Source: Daucus carota subsp. sativus | Taxonomy: Eukaryota > Streptophyta > Magnoliopsida > Apiales > Apiaceae | NCBI RefSeq assembly: GCF_001625215.2 | Contig: NC_030385.2 | Location: 7,805,135 to 7,869,134, forward strand | Reading direction: 5' to 3' | Length of the DNA: 64,000 nt | In this document: positions 23,581 through 34,100 of the stretch, one piece after another | Layout: each line of letters opens with the position of its first letter | Position numbering within the stretch: the first letter of the stretch is position 1 | Notes under the pieces: model-generated | What the model was told of the DNA's origin: nothing | Database searches by the model: none | Seen by the model: only the letters and a program-made list of their open reading frames with translations | Program-made: the position numbers and the translations under genes

Positions 23581-25080
23581 TTAGGCTTTATTCTTCTGTT
23601 TTGATGTATGCTTCTTCTTATACATCCTTCTCCTTCTTCCCCTTTTCAAGTTATTAAGAACTGCCAGAATCCTTTTAGACTTTGTATGGTTCACAGTACA
23701 TATCTTGTCTTCCACCTTTCTTGTTGGCTTAAACACCTCAGTAACAGAAGGGTCCAACACATCACTGGACACTTGGAGATCAACACCCATAGCTGTTGCC
23801 TCGTTCCAAAGTTCTCTGGCCTTTATAAAGTCTCCTCCTCTACAAAGCTTTGGTATAATCAAATCATAAATTGGTCCATAACCACCTAAAGAGCTTTTCT
23901 TCATCAATTCAAAAAGCTCAAGAGCATAATTTGGCCTCTCAACTCCACATAGAACGCCAATTAAATCGTAGTAGAACTTGCCTTCCGGAACAATTCCAAC
24001 TTCAACCATTTCATCAACTAATCGCTTACCTATACCAAATCTACCAGTTAGATACAGCACCCTAGCAACAAGATAGTAGCTAAACCAATCGGGAGAGCAA
24101 CCAGAATTTTTCATAGTATCAAGAATTTTTATAGATTCTTTGACTCTTCTACACTTGCTCAAGCTGGAAAGCAATATATTATAAGTAACTACGGTTGGCT
24201 CCAAATTGTAGGTTTTCATTTCCATCATCAAATTAAAAGCAGATGGAACTAAAGCAGAAGGATTAGATTTCAGGCTTCTCTTACAAATACACCTAAGGAA
24301 TGTGTTAAAGCAATAAAGATCTGGCATGATTCCAGAAGAATTCATATCTTTGACTATTCGTCGTGCTTCTTTAACATTCCCCCGGACACACCACCCGTAG
24401 AGTAGGTTTCTATAAATGCAAAGCTTCACACATGAAACCGCGTCTTTATGGTGCCAAATAACCCTTTCTGCTCTCTCCACATGCCCTTTCGCACATAAAG
24501 CACTGACAATAGCGGTGACTGTAGCACTATCTTGAGTACACTTAAACTTCTTGAGATTTTTGAAAATACCCAATGCCTGGTCTTCCCTGCCCAATTTAAC
24601 CAATGTATGAGCAACTTCAGCAAAGGTAGTTGTTTCCATTGCCCTCCCATCCTTACCAAAGTCTGAAATTAAAATATCAATCGAAGTGAAGTCTTTTGTC
24701 TCAGCAAAATAACGAATTGCAAAATTAAAATCCCCATCCTCCAATCTTGATTCCAAATTTGTCCGAGACCATAGAAAAAATCTGAGCAGCCTTCTTGTAG
24801 CAGCTTGGTGCTTACAAGATTCAAGAACTCTGGTAACGAGGGATGAAGTCAAAGGAATGTTGACTTTGCTCAGACTCAATTCCAGGTCATCTAAACTGCC
24901 AGTGCCATTACAAACAACATTGCATAAGTCTCGAAAAGTTGAAGATGGCAAGGCAGGTGGAATAGTGGAGTAGAATGAGACACATTGTTGCCTCTGTTTG
25001 GGAACAATAATAGGACGCAGAAATGAAGTCTTCCATTTGAGCTTTAGTAAGAACATCATCTTTTTAACTGATAAAGTCAT
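23581..25080 (-). CDS. Pentatricopeptide repeat (PPR) protein, mitochondrial type
   Basis: A single intact coding exon gives about 499 residues. I chose the ATG at 25080 (MTLSVKKMMFLLKLKWKTSF) because an upstream in-frame ATG at 25164 precedes a good intron acceptor (TATTTTTTTCAG at about 25101), so the region between is probably a 5'-UTR intron. The N-terminus is basic and suits mitochondrial import. From about residue 200 on, P-type PPR motifs follow (YRNLLYGWCVRGNVKEARRI, TYNILLSSLSKCRRVKESIK, YYLVARVLYLTGRFGIGKRL, YYDLIGVLCGVERPNYALEL). PPR proteins bind organelle RNA and guide its processing. The C-terminus is strongly basic (RGRRRRMYKKKHTSKQ). It resembles Arabidopsis At5g61370; exact orthology is unproven. 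Confidence 0.9.
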   Translation of the reverse strand: MTLSVKKMMFLLKLKWKTSFLRPIIVPKQRQQCVSFYSTIPPALPSSTFRDLCNVVCNGTGSLDDLELSLSKVNIPLTSSLVTRVLESCKHQAATRRLLRFFLWSRTNLESRLEDGDFNFAIRYFAETKDFTSIDILISDFGKDGRAMETTTFAEVAHTLVKLGREDQALGIFKNLKKFKCTQDSATVTAIVSALCAKGHVERAERVIWHHKDAVSCVKLCIYRNLLYGWCVRGNVKEARRIVKDMNSSGIMPDLYCFNTFLRCICKRSLKSNPSALVPSAFNLMMEMKTYNLEPTVVTYNILLSSLSKCRRVKESIKILDTMKNSGCSPDWFSYYLVARVLYLTGRFGIGKRLVDEMVEVGIVPEGKFYYDLIGVLCGVERPNYALELFELMKKSSLGGYGPIYDLIIPKLCRGGDFIKARELWNEATAMGVDLQVSSDVLDPSVTEVFKPTRKVEDKICTVNHTKSKRILAVLNNLKRGRRRRMYKKKHTSKQKNKA

Positions 25081-25164
25081 AGCAGCTAACGCATAAGCCT
25101 GAAAAAAATAATAAATTGTCACAGGCAAATGATCAAGCAGCTGTTGTGCGACATTACAAGACAA

Positions 25165-25788
25165 GTAAATTAAAGGGTTTACATTACATAATACATACAG
25201 TTATACATATCAACGAATCCACCAACAGGATGAGATGAAGCAATAATGAATTTCAAGTGAACAATTTATATGCGTGTACGTTACAATTTACAAACAACAC
25301 AATATAAGGGAATTTCTTTTGCTTTTCTACGCCTCTGGTCGCTTTGGGGGCTGAATCCAGATTGGATTTTCAAATATTTTATTTTATTAGTGAAATCAGT
25401 ATTTAACTAAAATTTTAAAAATGTTTCAAAAAGAAAATTAAAATTTTAAAAATATATTAGAATTTAGGAGTATTTTAATTAAGAATCTAAATTATGCTAT
25501 AAAAAAGGTGGTATTCAATCATAATTTTAAATTATATTTAAAAAATCGATAATATTCAATTGAAATTGTATAAAATCTATTAATATCTGATGATATTCAA
25601 ATACTAATAGATTTTTTGGACTATATTGATAGATTTCGTGTGATTGTTCAGTACATTTTAAATTTTTTAGAATTTCACTGAAATTCATGTGATTTTGAAA
25701 ATTTGTAATTATGTCCTAAGGTTTCATATCAACTCTGCTATATTTTATATTAGAATATGTTTATAAAATCAAAATAGATAATCATCAA
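25165..25788. other. Spacer upstream of the PPR gene
   Basis: Contains the probable 5' UTR and promoter of the PPR gene, then AT-rich sequence up to the Helitron start. No other coding potential seen. Confidence 0.45.
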
Positions 25789-27162
25789 TCAATATATTTA
25801 TATAAAGGAGAAGTGAGGGGCGTGTAGGTGGCGCCTCTCACATCGTTCCGTTTATTTTTCTAATTTTTTGGAATTTTTGGATGAAAAATATCAAAAATTA
25901 GAACTACCTTTTTTAGTTTTGATTTCAGAATCCGATTTTGTTTCAAATTATTTATGAAATATAGTAGCTTGAAACTTTTAATTTGATTTTGTTTCTATAT
26001 AAAGGAAAAGCGATAGAACTATCTTTTTTAGAGCTTGAAAGTTTTAATTTGATTTTGTTTCTATATAAAGGAAAAGCGATAGAACTACCTTTTTTAGTTT
26101 CAGATTTATCAGAAGCAAGTTTCGGTTATATTAGAAACAAGTTTCAGATATATTAGAAGCAAGTTTCAAAATCTGATTTTGTTTCAGATTATTTATGAAA
26201 TATAACAGCTTGAAAGTTTTAATCTGATTTTGTTTCAGATTATTTAATTATGAGAAAGAGTAGCACACAAGTCTCTCTGCACCTATAAATACCCTTATAG
26301 GTTGTAGGGTTTTGGATCATCTAAACACAACCTACTCTCTCTCAATACCACAACCCTACATCTCTCTGGTGATAGTTTTCTTGCTGATTTCTAGCTCGGT
26401 GATACCGTTCTTCTGCAACGATAAGTGAAGGTTGTTTATACGGTATTAAAAAAATAAAGGTTGTTGCAAGAAAAGGTATATGCCGCTATATGGGAGTCGA
26501 CAAAAATCTAAACACGGGAGAAGAATATAGTCTTGACATGATATTGATGGATGATATCAATAAATTAACTATTAGTGATGTATGTTTCTTGGTTATTCTT
26601 TTATAACATTTGTTTTGTTAATCAGACATGTTTGTTGTTAATTTTCATATGATTTACTTTGTATACAGAAAAATATTATTCATGTATTATCTGTTTGCTC
26701 TGTTCAAGCAATTTTTAAGAAAGTTGTTTATACAGTATTAAAAAATAAAGGTTGTTACATGCAAGAGTAGTTATAGACCGTTATCTCACGGATTTAAGTT
26801 AGATGTTTTTGTGCACAACAATCCAAAAAATTTGGAGGAAGGTGACAATGTAAGGACATGATTACTTTTCAAAAAAGAAAACACAAATAATTAAGATTCG
26901 TCGTGTTTTAAATTGTTAATTATGTGTAGAAATTTATTTTCATTTTTTCACCATGAATTATAGTCCAATTTCGCAATTATATATATTAGTATTGATATTA
27001 CATCAAGATTTTTATAATATAAACTTTATTTTATCCTACAAATATTAGATCATTAATATACTTTTTATAGACAACCACAAAATTATTACACTCTACAAAT
27101 ATTAATATTAAATCATTAATATAATTTTAATAGACCGCCGCAACGCGCGACTTCTCAACTAG
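25789..27162 (+). mobile_element. Non-autonomous Helitron 2
   Basis: Starts TCAATATATTTATATAAAGG after A and ends ACCGCCGCAACGCGCG...TCTCAACTAG before T, the canonical A|TC...CTAG|T insertion pattern. It matches Helitron 1 in the 5' promoter-like region (TATAAATACC), the DUF223-like fragment and the 3' end, but lacks the 714-bp retroposon. Near 25988-26100 a unit of about 64 bp (TTCTATATAAAGGAAAAGCG) is duplicated in tandem. No replication gene is present. A very short poly(T) insertion lies just outside at 27248. Confidence 0.8.
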
Positions 27163-27960
27163 TTTATTAAAATCCAAAAAGAATTAATTAAATTCCAATA
27201 TTCCGAATAAAATTCTATTTATATAGTAGAATAGGTGTACATAATTTTTTATTTTTTTTTTTGAAAATTAGGTGTACATAATTTAAATTCTATTGAAAGT
27301 AGAATTAGCGCGCAAATTTATTAAAAAGAAGAATTCAAACTTATATAAAAAATATATATTATATTTTATTAAAAATAGAATAGATTTTTCAAATATATAG
27401 TTGAATAGTATTTGAATATACAAGGAAAAAGATTTTTAAATTAATAAAAATAATACAATTCTTTTCTTATTGAATTGTAAAGGTAATACAATTATTTTCT
27501 TAGAAACCTCAGTGTTCACAACAAGTGATTTTAATTGTAAACACAACGCTATTCAGAGACCTCAGTGTTAACACTGGTGAACAAAGACCGTATACAATCA
27601 AGTAATATGCAAAGGAACATCACAGAGGTTGAACACCGACCTCCTCTATTCCCAAGAAAAGATTTCCTTGTAGCAGGGCAAAAGTTTTTCAAATACTTGT
27701 GTTGGTTCTCCGCTGTGACTACGCTTTCTACAATAACATATAAATTAAAGCAAGATTATACGGGAGAATGAAAAACAGTCACCAAACAAAATGTTGTCAA
27801 ATTATAAGACCACTACCCGCCACGCTTCCGGCGGAACACTGGGAAGGCTTTAGGCTGCCCTTGTGCACATTACGCGATATGGTATTACCTGTACAGACGT
27901 CAGTAATACATGATATCCAGTGTTCAATCTCAAAGACTCTTAGAAAAACACAACCACGGG
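27163..27960. other. Spacer with a 21-bp retroposon stub
   Basis: AT-rich. The 21 bp at 27248-27268 (poly(T) then GAAAAT) lie between exact 16-bp copies of TAGGTGTACATAATTT (27232-27247 and 27269-27284). The rest (27490-27960) may include downstream parts of the minus-strand gene start described at about 28290, but I could not build exons. Confidence 0.5.
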
Positions 27961-28146
27961 CAGGGGCGGATCTAGCCCACAAATGTTAGGGGGGCACGAA
28001 ACAAATTTTCGGAAAACACCTATATATTTTTAAATTCTTTGAGGGCACTTTTATAATTTTGTCAAATTTAGAATGGTGAAAAAATGTAAAAAGAAAATTT
28101 AGGGGGGACACGTGTCCCCGCGTGCCTCTTCCTAGATCCGCCCCTG
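27961..28146. mobile_element. hAT-type MITE, 186 bp
   Basis: Terminal inverted repeats CAGGGGCGGATCTAG and CTAGATCCGCCCCTG, flanked by exact 8-bp copies of ACCACGGG (27953-27960 and 28147-28154). The 8-bp duplication and CAGGGGCGGA-type ends are typical of hAT non-autonomous elements. It has no coding capacity. Confidence 0.95.
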
Positions 28147-28224
28147 ACCACGGGTTTGTCTCATGACTGTACAGGTGTTGGACTATGCTATACACAAATA
28201 CCACAAAGTTATATATAAATTGGT

Positions 28225-28470
28225 GTACCTCCGGGACTACAGGTTTGCGCTTTTCGAATTGGGTTCTGATTCTCTTTGCAAAGTATGCTTCCGTTGCCAT
28301 CGCTGGAGTCGTTGGCAGCACACTGTCTCCTCTGCCCTGCAAGCACGCAAAATGATGAGGATTCAAACTATAATTCAGATTGATCACGGATCGAAGATTC
28401 TCACTTTCTCGTAGAGACGACGGTGACAGCGGAGAAAGAGGAGGCCGCTTCAAACCTATGAATAACATGA
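28225..28470 (-). other. Possible start of an unrecognised gene
   Basis: On the minus strand a likely 5'-UTR intron (donor GTGAGAATC near 28410, acceptor GTGCTTGCAG near 28340) precedes ATG at about 28302. The short coding stretch MATEAYFAKRIRTQFEKRKP continues to a donor (GAG then GTACAC) near 28230. I do not recognise the protein. Downstream acceptors exist (for example near 28166), but joined frames meet stops quickly, and the hAT MITE sits about 85 bp beyond. It may be a small gene, a truncated duplicate or chance. Confidence 0.3.
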
Positions 28471-28799
28471 TTTTCACGGTTAGTACAAATTTAACGGATC
28501 CATCACAAAATGATGCTTCACCGAGATCACCGTGTCCACAGTAATAGCAGTAGTAGGAGGCCATTAACTTCCAAATTTGAAATTTGAAGATAACCAAATC
28601 GCACGCCTTATTGCGTAAAACTTTCCCAGGCTGTTCGACCCAAATGTCATGGAGCAACCCGGGTTGCATTAAAAAACAACTGAATTCAAGTCGGGCACGA
28701 CCCAGGATCATGTGGATCATCCGAAGTTGTGGTGAAAAGACATAAAAAGGTCCTTGTTTGAATAGGGTGCTGATTTGGTGGGAGAGTGGAAACAATATT

Positions 28800-31119
28800 T
28801 TTTCATTTTCTTTGTGTTCATGAATTAAGAATATATAGATATAGATTATCGGGCTAGACAGGTCGGATCCAGAATTTGAGACGACATCACTTGCACTTGT
28901 ATTTCCAGATTATAAACTCTTAATCATTTGCACATATATATTCTGTTTATTGTGTCCTTCGCATATTAAGACGGTAGGCCGTTGCTGAAAATGATATAAA
29001 TACTCGTTGGTCGTTATCAAGATTTACTTAAATTCAAACCCGGAACACATTGGTATACAGATTCAAATTTTAATTTATATACTTTCTGTTATGAAATTTA
29101 TGCATTTGCTTATAATTAAACAAAATCTAATAGGCTCAAGAAAATGAGTAAATTGCACGCCCAATCATCCATAAATTATGAGTTTAAAAATAATTAACCA
29201 AATGATGAAATTAGTAGCAGACTAGTAGTAATTGCCATTTCTCATTCGTTGTTCTCTGCTGTTTAGTTTACCACTTTCATTCATAAACTAATAGCTCGAG
29301 TTCTTAGAAGAAAATTTTCACAAAAAATTTTAAGAAACAAATCAACTTTTCATCTCTCGAATGTTCTAGAACTCAAGTCTCTAGCTTTTCAAACAATCTG
29401 CACAGTGAAAATAGTCATTAAAGTATGGCACAATTTTAGGAATATATAAATTATGATATAATTGTTACAAATGTAAAGAAGACACTACACGATATAAAAA
29501 TATATATAGTAGCTGCAAAGTAAAACAAGCAAACCTTTCTAAGTCGAGGACATTATATTATGTAATATACATAATCATATAAGATCGACCTGACTGAAAT
29601 AGTAAAGCAGAGACAAAGCAAATACGAATGATGAAATAAAATCATAAAAGATTTAAGATAGTGCTTGACTAGAAAAAATACCTTAAATTTCTCGAGTGAC
29701 GCATGAAGATATAAAAAAAATATATAGTAGTTGCAAAGCAAAATAAGCAAACCTTTCTAAGTTGAGGACATTATATTATTTAATATCCATAACCATATAA
29801 GATCGACCAGACTCAAATAATAAAGTAGAGACAAAGTAAATACGAATGATGAGAAAAAAGATTAAGATAGTACTTGAGTAGAGAAAATACCTTCAACTTC
29901 TCGAGTAACGCATAAATCCTCCACCTCAATATTATTATATATAGTTGCATATCCCACAAGACTGACCTAAATTATATAAATAAGCTCAAGCTCAGTAAAA
30001 AGTGAAGAAGTAAGTAGTGTTTTTTTTTTTAATTAGAAGATGTTATTACCTTCCTTCTCAGCAACCCACAATCAACTTAAATTATACATCAAGACTTTTA
30101 TTATAAATCTATTATGATATGGACTCACCAGCGTTATGCTAGAGTTAAAAGGCTGACTCTGAAGCTACCGTTGATGCTAAAAATAGTTAAAAAAATCTGG
30201 AGCCATACAAATTAAAGTAGGATACTTAAGTGAATTTAATTTCCACCAAGACAATACGTCAAAATCGTTAGTCTTAGACTCTTAGTCCAAACATCCTCAT
30301 CAAGTAATGATTTAACTCAGATTTTTATAAAGCCGTTTTTTTTTTGCTTCTTGAAAAATATGCATGCATTGTATGGTGACGCAAATATGAATTCTTCAAA
30401 AGAATAAACAACATCTTAGAGAAAAATAGATCAACTTTAGACACGTCAAATATGTAATATAAGTTAATATTTTAATTAACAATAAGAATCATCAATAGTA
30501 ATGATTGGTCGACAATCGATTTTTAATTTGCAAGCAAATTTAATTTTTTTGGAATAAATTTTTATATTTATGTGGATTAGAATCGAACGGATTTCATATT
30601 TTCGAATCTGATTCGGATTTGTATTATCAAAATCCCATACCTAAATTATTAAGAGTGAAAAAATCAAAATGTAAATCTAAAATCCCGAATTCAGATTTCA
30701 TAAAATTCAATCAAATCAATATAATAAGATCGAATATGCGCAATATAATGGTGAAATGATGTCATGCATCATCTGTCTAATCGGCTACTAACAATTACCG
30801 ATCTCAATCTTTGTCCTTCGGTGTGTTGTCTGGTGTGTGATTATAAGCACATGATAAATATTAAAATTTATAAATTTGATATATTTTGATCCGAGTTCCA
30901 TCCTTACAAACGAATCAAAACAAAGAAACTTATCAAAATTTGTGATCGAAAGTATTATGCTAAATAAACAGACTAGTATCAAATGCGCTCTCTACCTAAC
31001 GACAACACAAGCTCATCATTATCATTACTGTCTGCATCTAGTACGGTAATTATATACTCCTAACAAACATACAAGCATAAAACCAGTCAATCGTCGTCGT
31101 CGTCGTCTGATCATCGAAA
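28800..31119. other. Intergenic region upstream of PEX5
   Basis: AT-rich and without coding potential that I can support. It contains a two-copy tandem repeat (29491-29915). Next to the PEX5 start there is a (TCG)n run near 31091-31108 in the presumed 5' UTR. Confidence 0.5.
29491..29915. repeat. Two-copy tandem repeat, about 215 bp per unit
   Basis: Segment 29491-29707 is repeated at 29708-29915 with substitutions and small gaps. Shared landmarks include AGCAAACCTTTCTAAGT, GAGGACATTATATTAT and ATATAAGATCGACC. Parts of the motif recur weakly up to about 30010. No function suggested. Confidence 0.8.
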
Positions 31120-34100
31120 ATGGCGATGCGCGACCTAGTTTCCGGTGGAGCATCTTGCGCCGAACCAGGTTCATCGTCATCTTCTTTGAATCCACTAGGC
31201 GCTCTCGCTAACGCACTTATTGGCTCTTCCTCTAAAACTCAGGTCTCTCTTTTTTTCCCCCTTTATAACCCCCCTCAATTTGTTGACTTTTGTGTTTCTT
31301 TCTCGGTTTGTGCTTGTAATTTTGTTAGCTTTTATTCAACTTAATTAGCTAGCTCATTAGCTTTCGGTCACCACAATACAATTATATGTACAGAAGTAGA
31401 TTCCGAAGTTCCTGAATTAGTAGTGAGTTATAAACTGGAATTCCGTTACTTGTAGGCTAGTAGAAATTTAAATGATTTTACTGAGAATGCGAGATAAGTT
31501 ATATAAGTAAGACACTGTTAAAGTGACAAAAGTTTTATAGATAGCACAATAGCATATTACGCAACTCACAATGCGATCATTTGTATCAAAGTATTTTTTA
31601 AGGAAACTGGAGTCCTCGCTTACAAATGAGGAACATGCCTCTATTTGCCAAGTATTTGTGTTGACAATTAAACAAAGACCTCTGCTGGTCTCTCTGTGTA
31701 ATCAATTGGTCACAAGTATCTGGTTTATCTAAGCAGGAAAGGCTACAAGAGATTCCTACAGCAACTAATAGAATTTCTAATGGGAATTTTTATGAGGGAG
31801 GCATGGAGCCTTTTAATGCACTTCCTGGCTCTGAATTTGATCACCCTTCACATCCAAGTAGCCAGGTTTTGTCTTTATAACTCTTTATGGTTCTTTTAAT
31901 TTTTTCCGCGGGGGTTTTACTGGAACAGTATCATGATTTTTTCTGAATGTCAGGGCTCAGAATTCCTTCATGGCTTCAGATCTTCAGGTCAAGATGCATT
32001 TGCAAATGCTTGGGATGAGGTTCAAAATCCCCAGATGCCACTTTTCCAGGGTAGAGACAGTCTAACAAACATTCCACCAAATCAAACTCAATTTCAACCA
32101 CAGCTCGATGGTAAAATGGTTCATTATTTTTTTTTTCAATGCTTTTTACAATATAAAAAAAGCTTATGTAATGTTTGAAGTGAGTGTGTCCTTTACCATA
32201 GCGCCTTATAGAAAAGATCTAACTATTTGTATCAGCTTCATAATTGACGGAAATGTACTAACTTCTACATAATTTTTTAAATACTCTTCCGTCTTCTCTT
32301 TTGCAATGAATCGAACTTTATGCTTATGGTATTTGTTTTTCAAGGCATGAAGAGCCTTCAATAGGCGTTCATTTCTTGGTAGATTAAATTAAATAGTCTG
32401 ATCATCCTTTATGAATTGTGGCTGATAAGGAGTTCCCATTTTTTGTCTAATCACAGGCCCACCTCAAAGAGTCCTGTCAAATTTTTTGCACTCATTTGTC
32501 AACAGTGGGCATGGGGGTCTTCCTTTCCGTCCTACACCCCTTCCTGTTCTTGGATTGTCTGAAGGTGATAAACAACGCATTCGTAACCGAAGCAGTATCA
32601 TGGCTCGACATTTCTTTGCTGACAAGAATGAGGACTTTGTTAACGCACAGGTTAGTTGCTGATTTCAAGTGCAGGTTCCCTAATATTAGCTTATGAAACG
32701 ATTAACAAGTTTCCCCAACACATGATAGACAGGCTATGAGTACTTCATACTTGATTGATGTGATATATTCCGTTTTTATAATTCTGGAATACTCTTAACG
32801 TGATCAAGTATTTTTTTACGAAAAATACTGGGTGTTTATATACAAGGATACGACAAGGTCGGAAATCAGGTATAAAATGAGTGATTATTACATTTTCTTA
32901 AATCAGTTTTGGCCATCGGTTTAACAAAACTCTATGGGGATTATAATTTGGTAAAAATATGTTCCTTAGCTATAGGGGAACATCTATAACTTAGTCCTGT
33001 GGCCCCAGCAGTTTATCAAACAAAAAATAGATGCCATCTTTTTGGTATTATATATTTACGTTGTATAATTTCTGCAACATTTCTTAGGTTGCAGTATGTT
33101 TAAATTTTCTCACTCTCTAAAGGGTTTGATATTTGTGCTTAGGAAGCTTTACTTGTTATCACGTACTTGCAATATTATTGCTGAACTATACAGCCCATGT
33201 CAGCCAGGGGCGGACTTTCATTAAAGGGACTGGGGGATGGGCCCCAAGTCAAATTTGGCCCAATAATATTATAGTTTAAAGTGATATATAGGCGCCCCAT
33301 TAAATAAATAAATGTGCTTCCAATAACCCACATATTTAGAAGCCCTGTTAGTTAAGTTTATATTTTAAATAGTACCTAACAAGCCTAGACGGTTTGAAGT
33401 GAAAAGTAAGTCCAATATCTAAAATAATAATCGACCAGAGACAGAGGTTAAAACTGAGGAGTCAATAAGAAACCCTAGGTTGTGCCCCCACTAAACTTTA
33501 ATCCTAGGTCCGCCACTGCGTGTTACCCAGTTCTTACCATTGCTATAATTGTAAAAAGGTTGAAAAATATCTTAAGTTCACAACGTCTACCTAATTCTTA
33601 TGCTGTCACTTCTTAAATACATGCCTACCAACTTTTTTCATCTATCTTCATTTGTTGCTGCCTTAGTGCCACTATGTGGCCAACAGTTATTCCTGTCTCT
33701 GACTTCCTTTCGTATTGAATTTAGTTTTTCTGCCATGACCTTGTTCTTCATTTACGTTCATCATAATGCAGCTAGCAACAATTAGTTTATATTATCACTG
33801 TAGTATTAATTTAATAAAATTTGCAAAATGATCCTCCACAATTTATTCCACCACCTAAGAGGATCTATAAGTGATCGGACAACTATTTTCTATTCTTCTC
33901 AGGTAAATGCATTATTATCTTCTCTGGATATTGAAACTGATGTACAAGCTAGGAGAGGCCCGCCTGGAAGATTTCAGGACTTGGAGGATGTTTGGAATGA
34001 CTCCCAAAATTTGCAAAATGGTCCACACAGTGCTGATGGATGGATTGCTGAATATGACCAGCACAGGGTACAAAGGGGTAACCCTAATGATTGGGTACAC

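Noticed and set aside
25081-25164. N-terminal extension of the PPR protein from ATG 25164
   Set aside because: A strong intron acceptor sits between it and ATG 25080, and the extension is not like a targeting peptide.
27986-28795. 269-codon minus-strand frame across the hAT MITE
   Set aside because: It runs through UTR-like sequence, intron signals and the MITE end. The compositional pattern is not a real protein; only the short exon at about 28230-28302 is plausible.
33205-33518. A separate gene inside PEX5 intron 4
   Set aside because: The sequence has MITE-like ends and no open frame.
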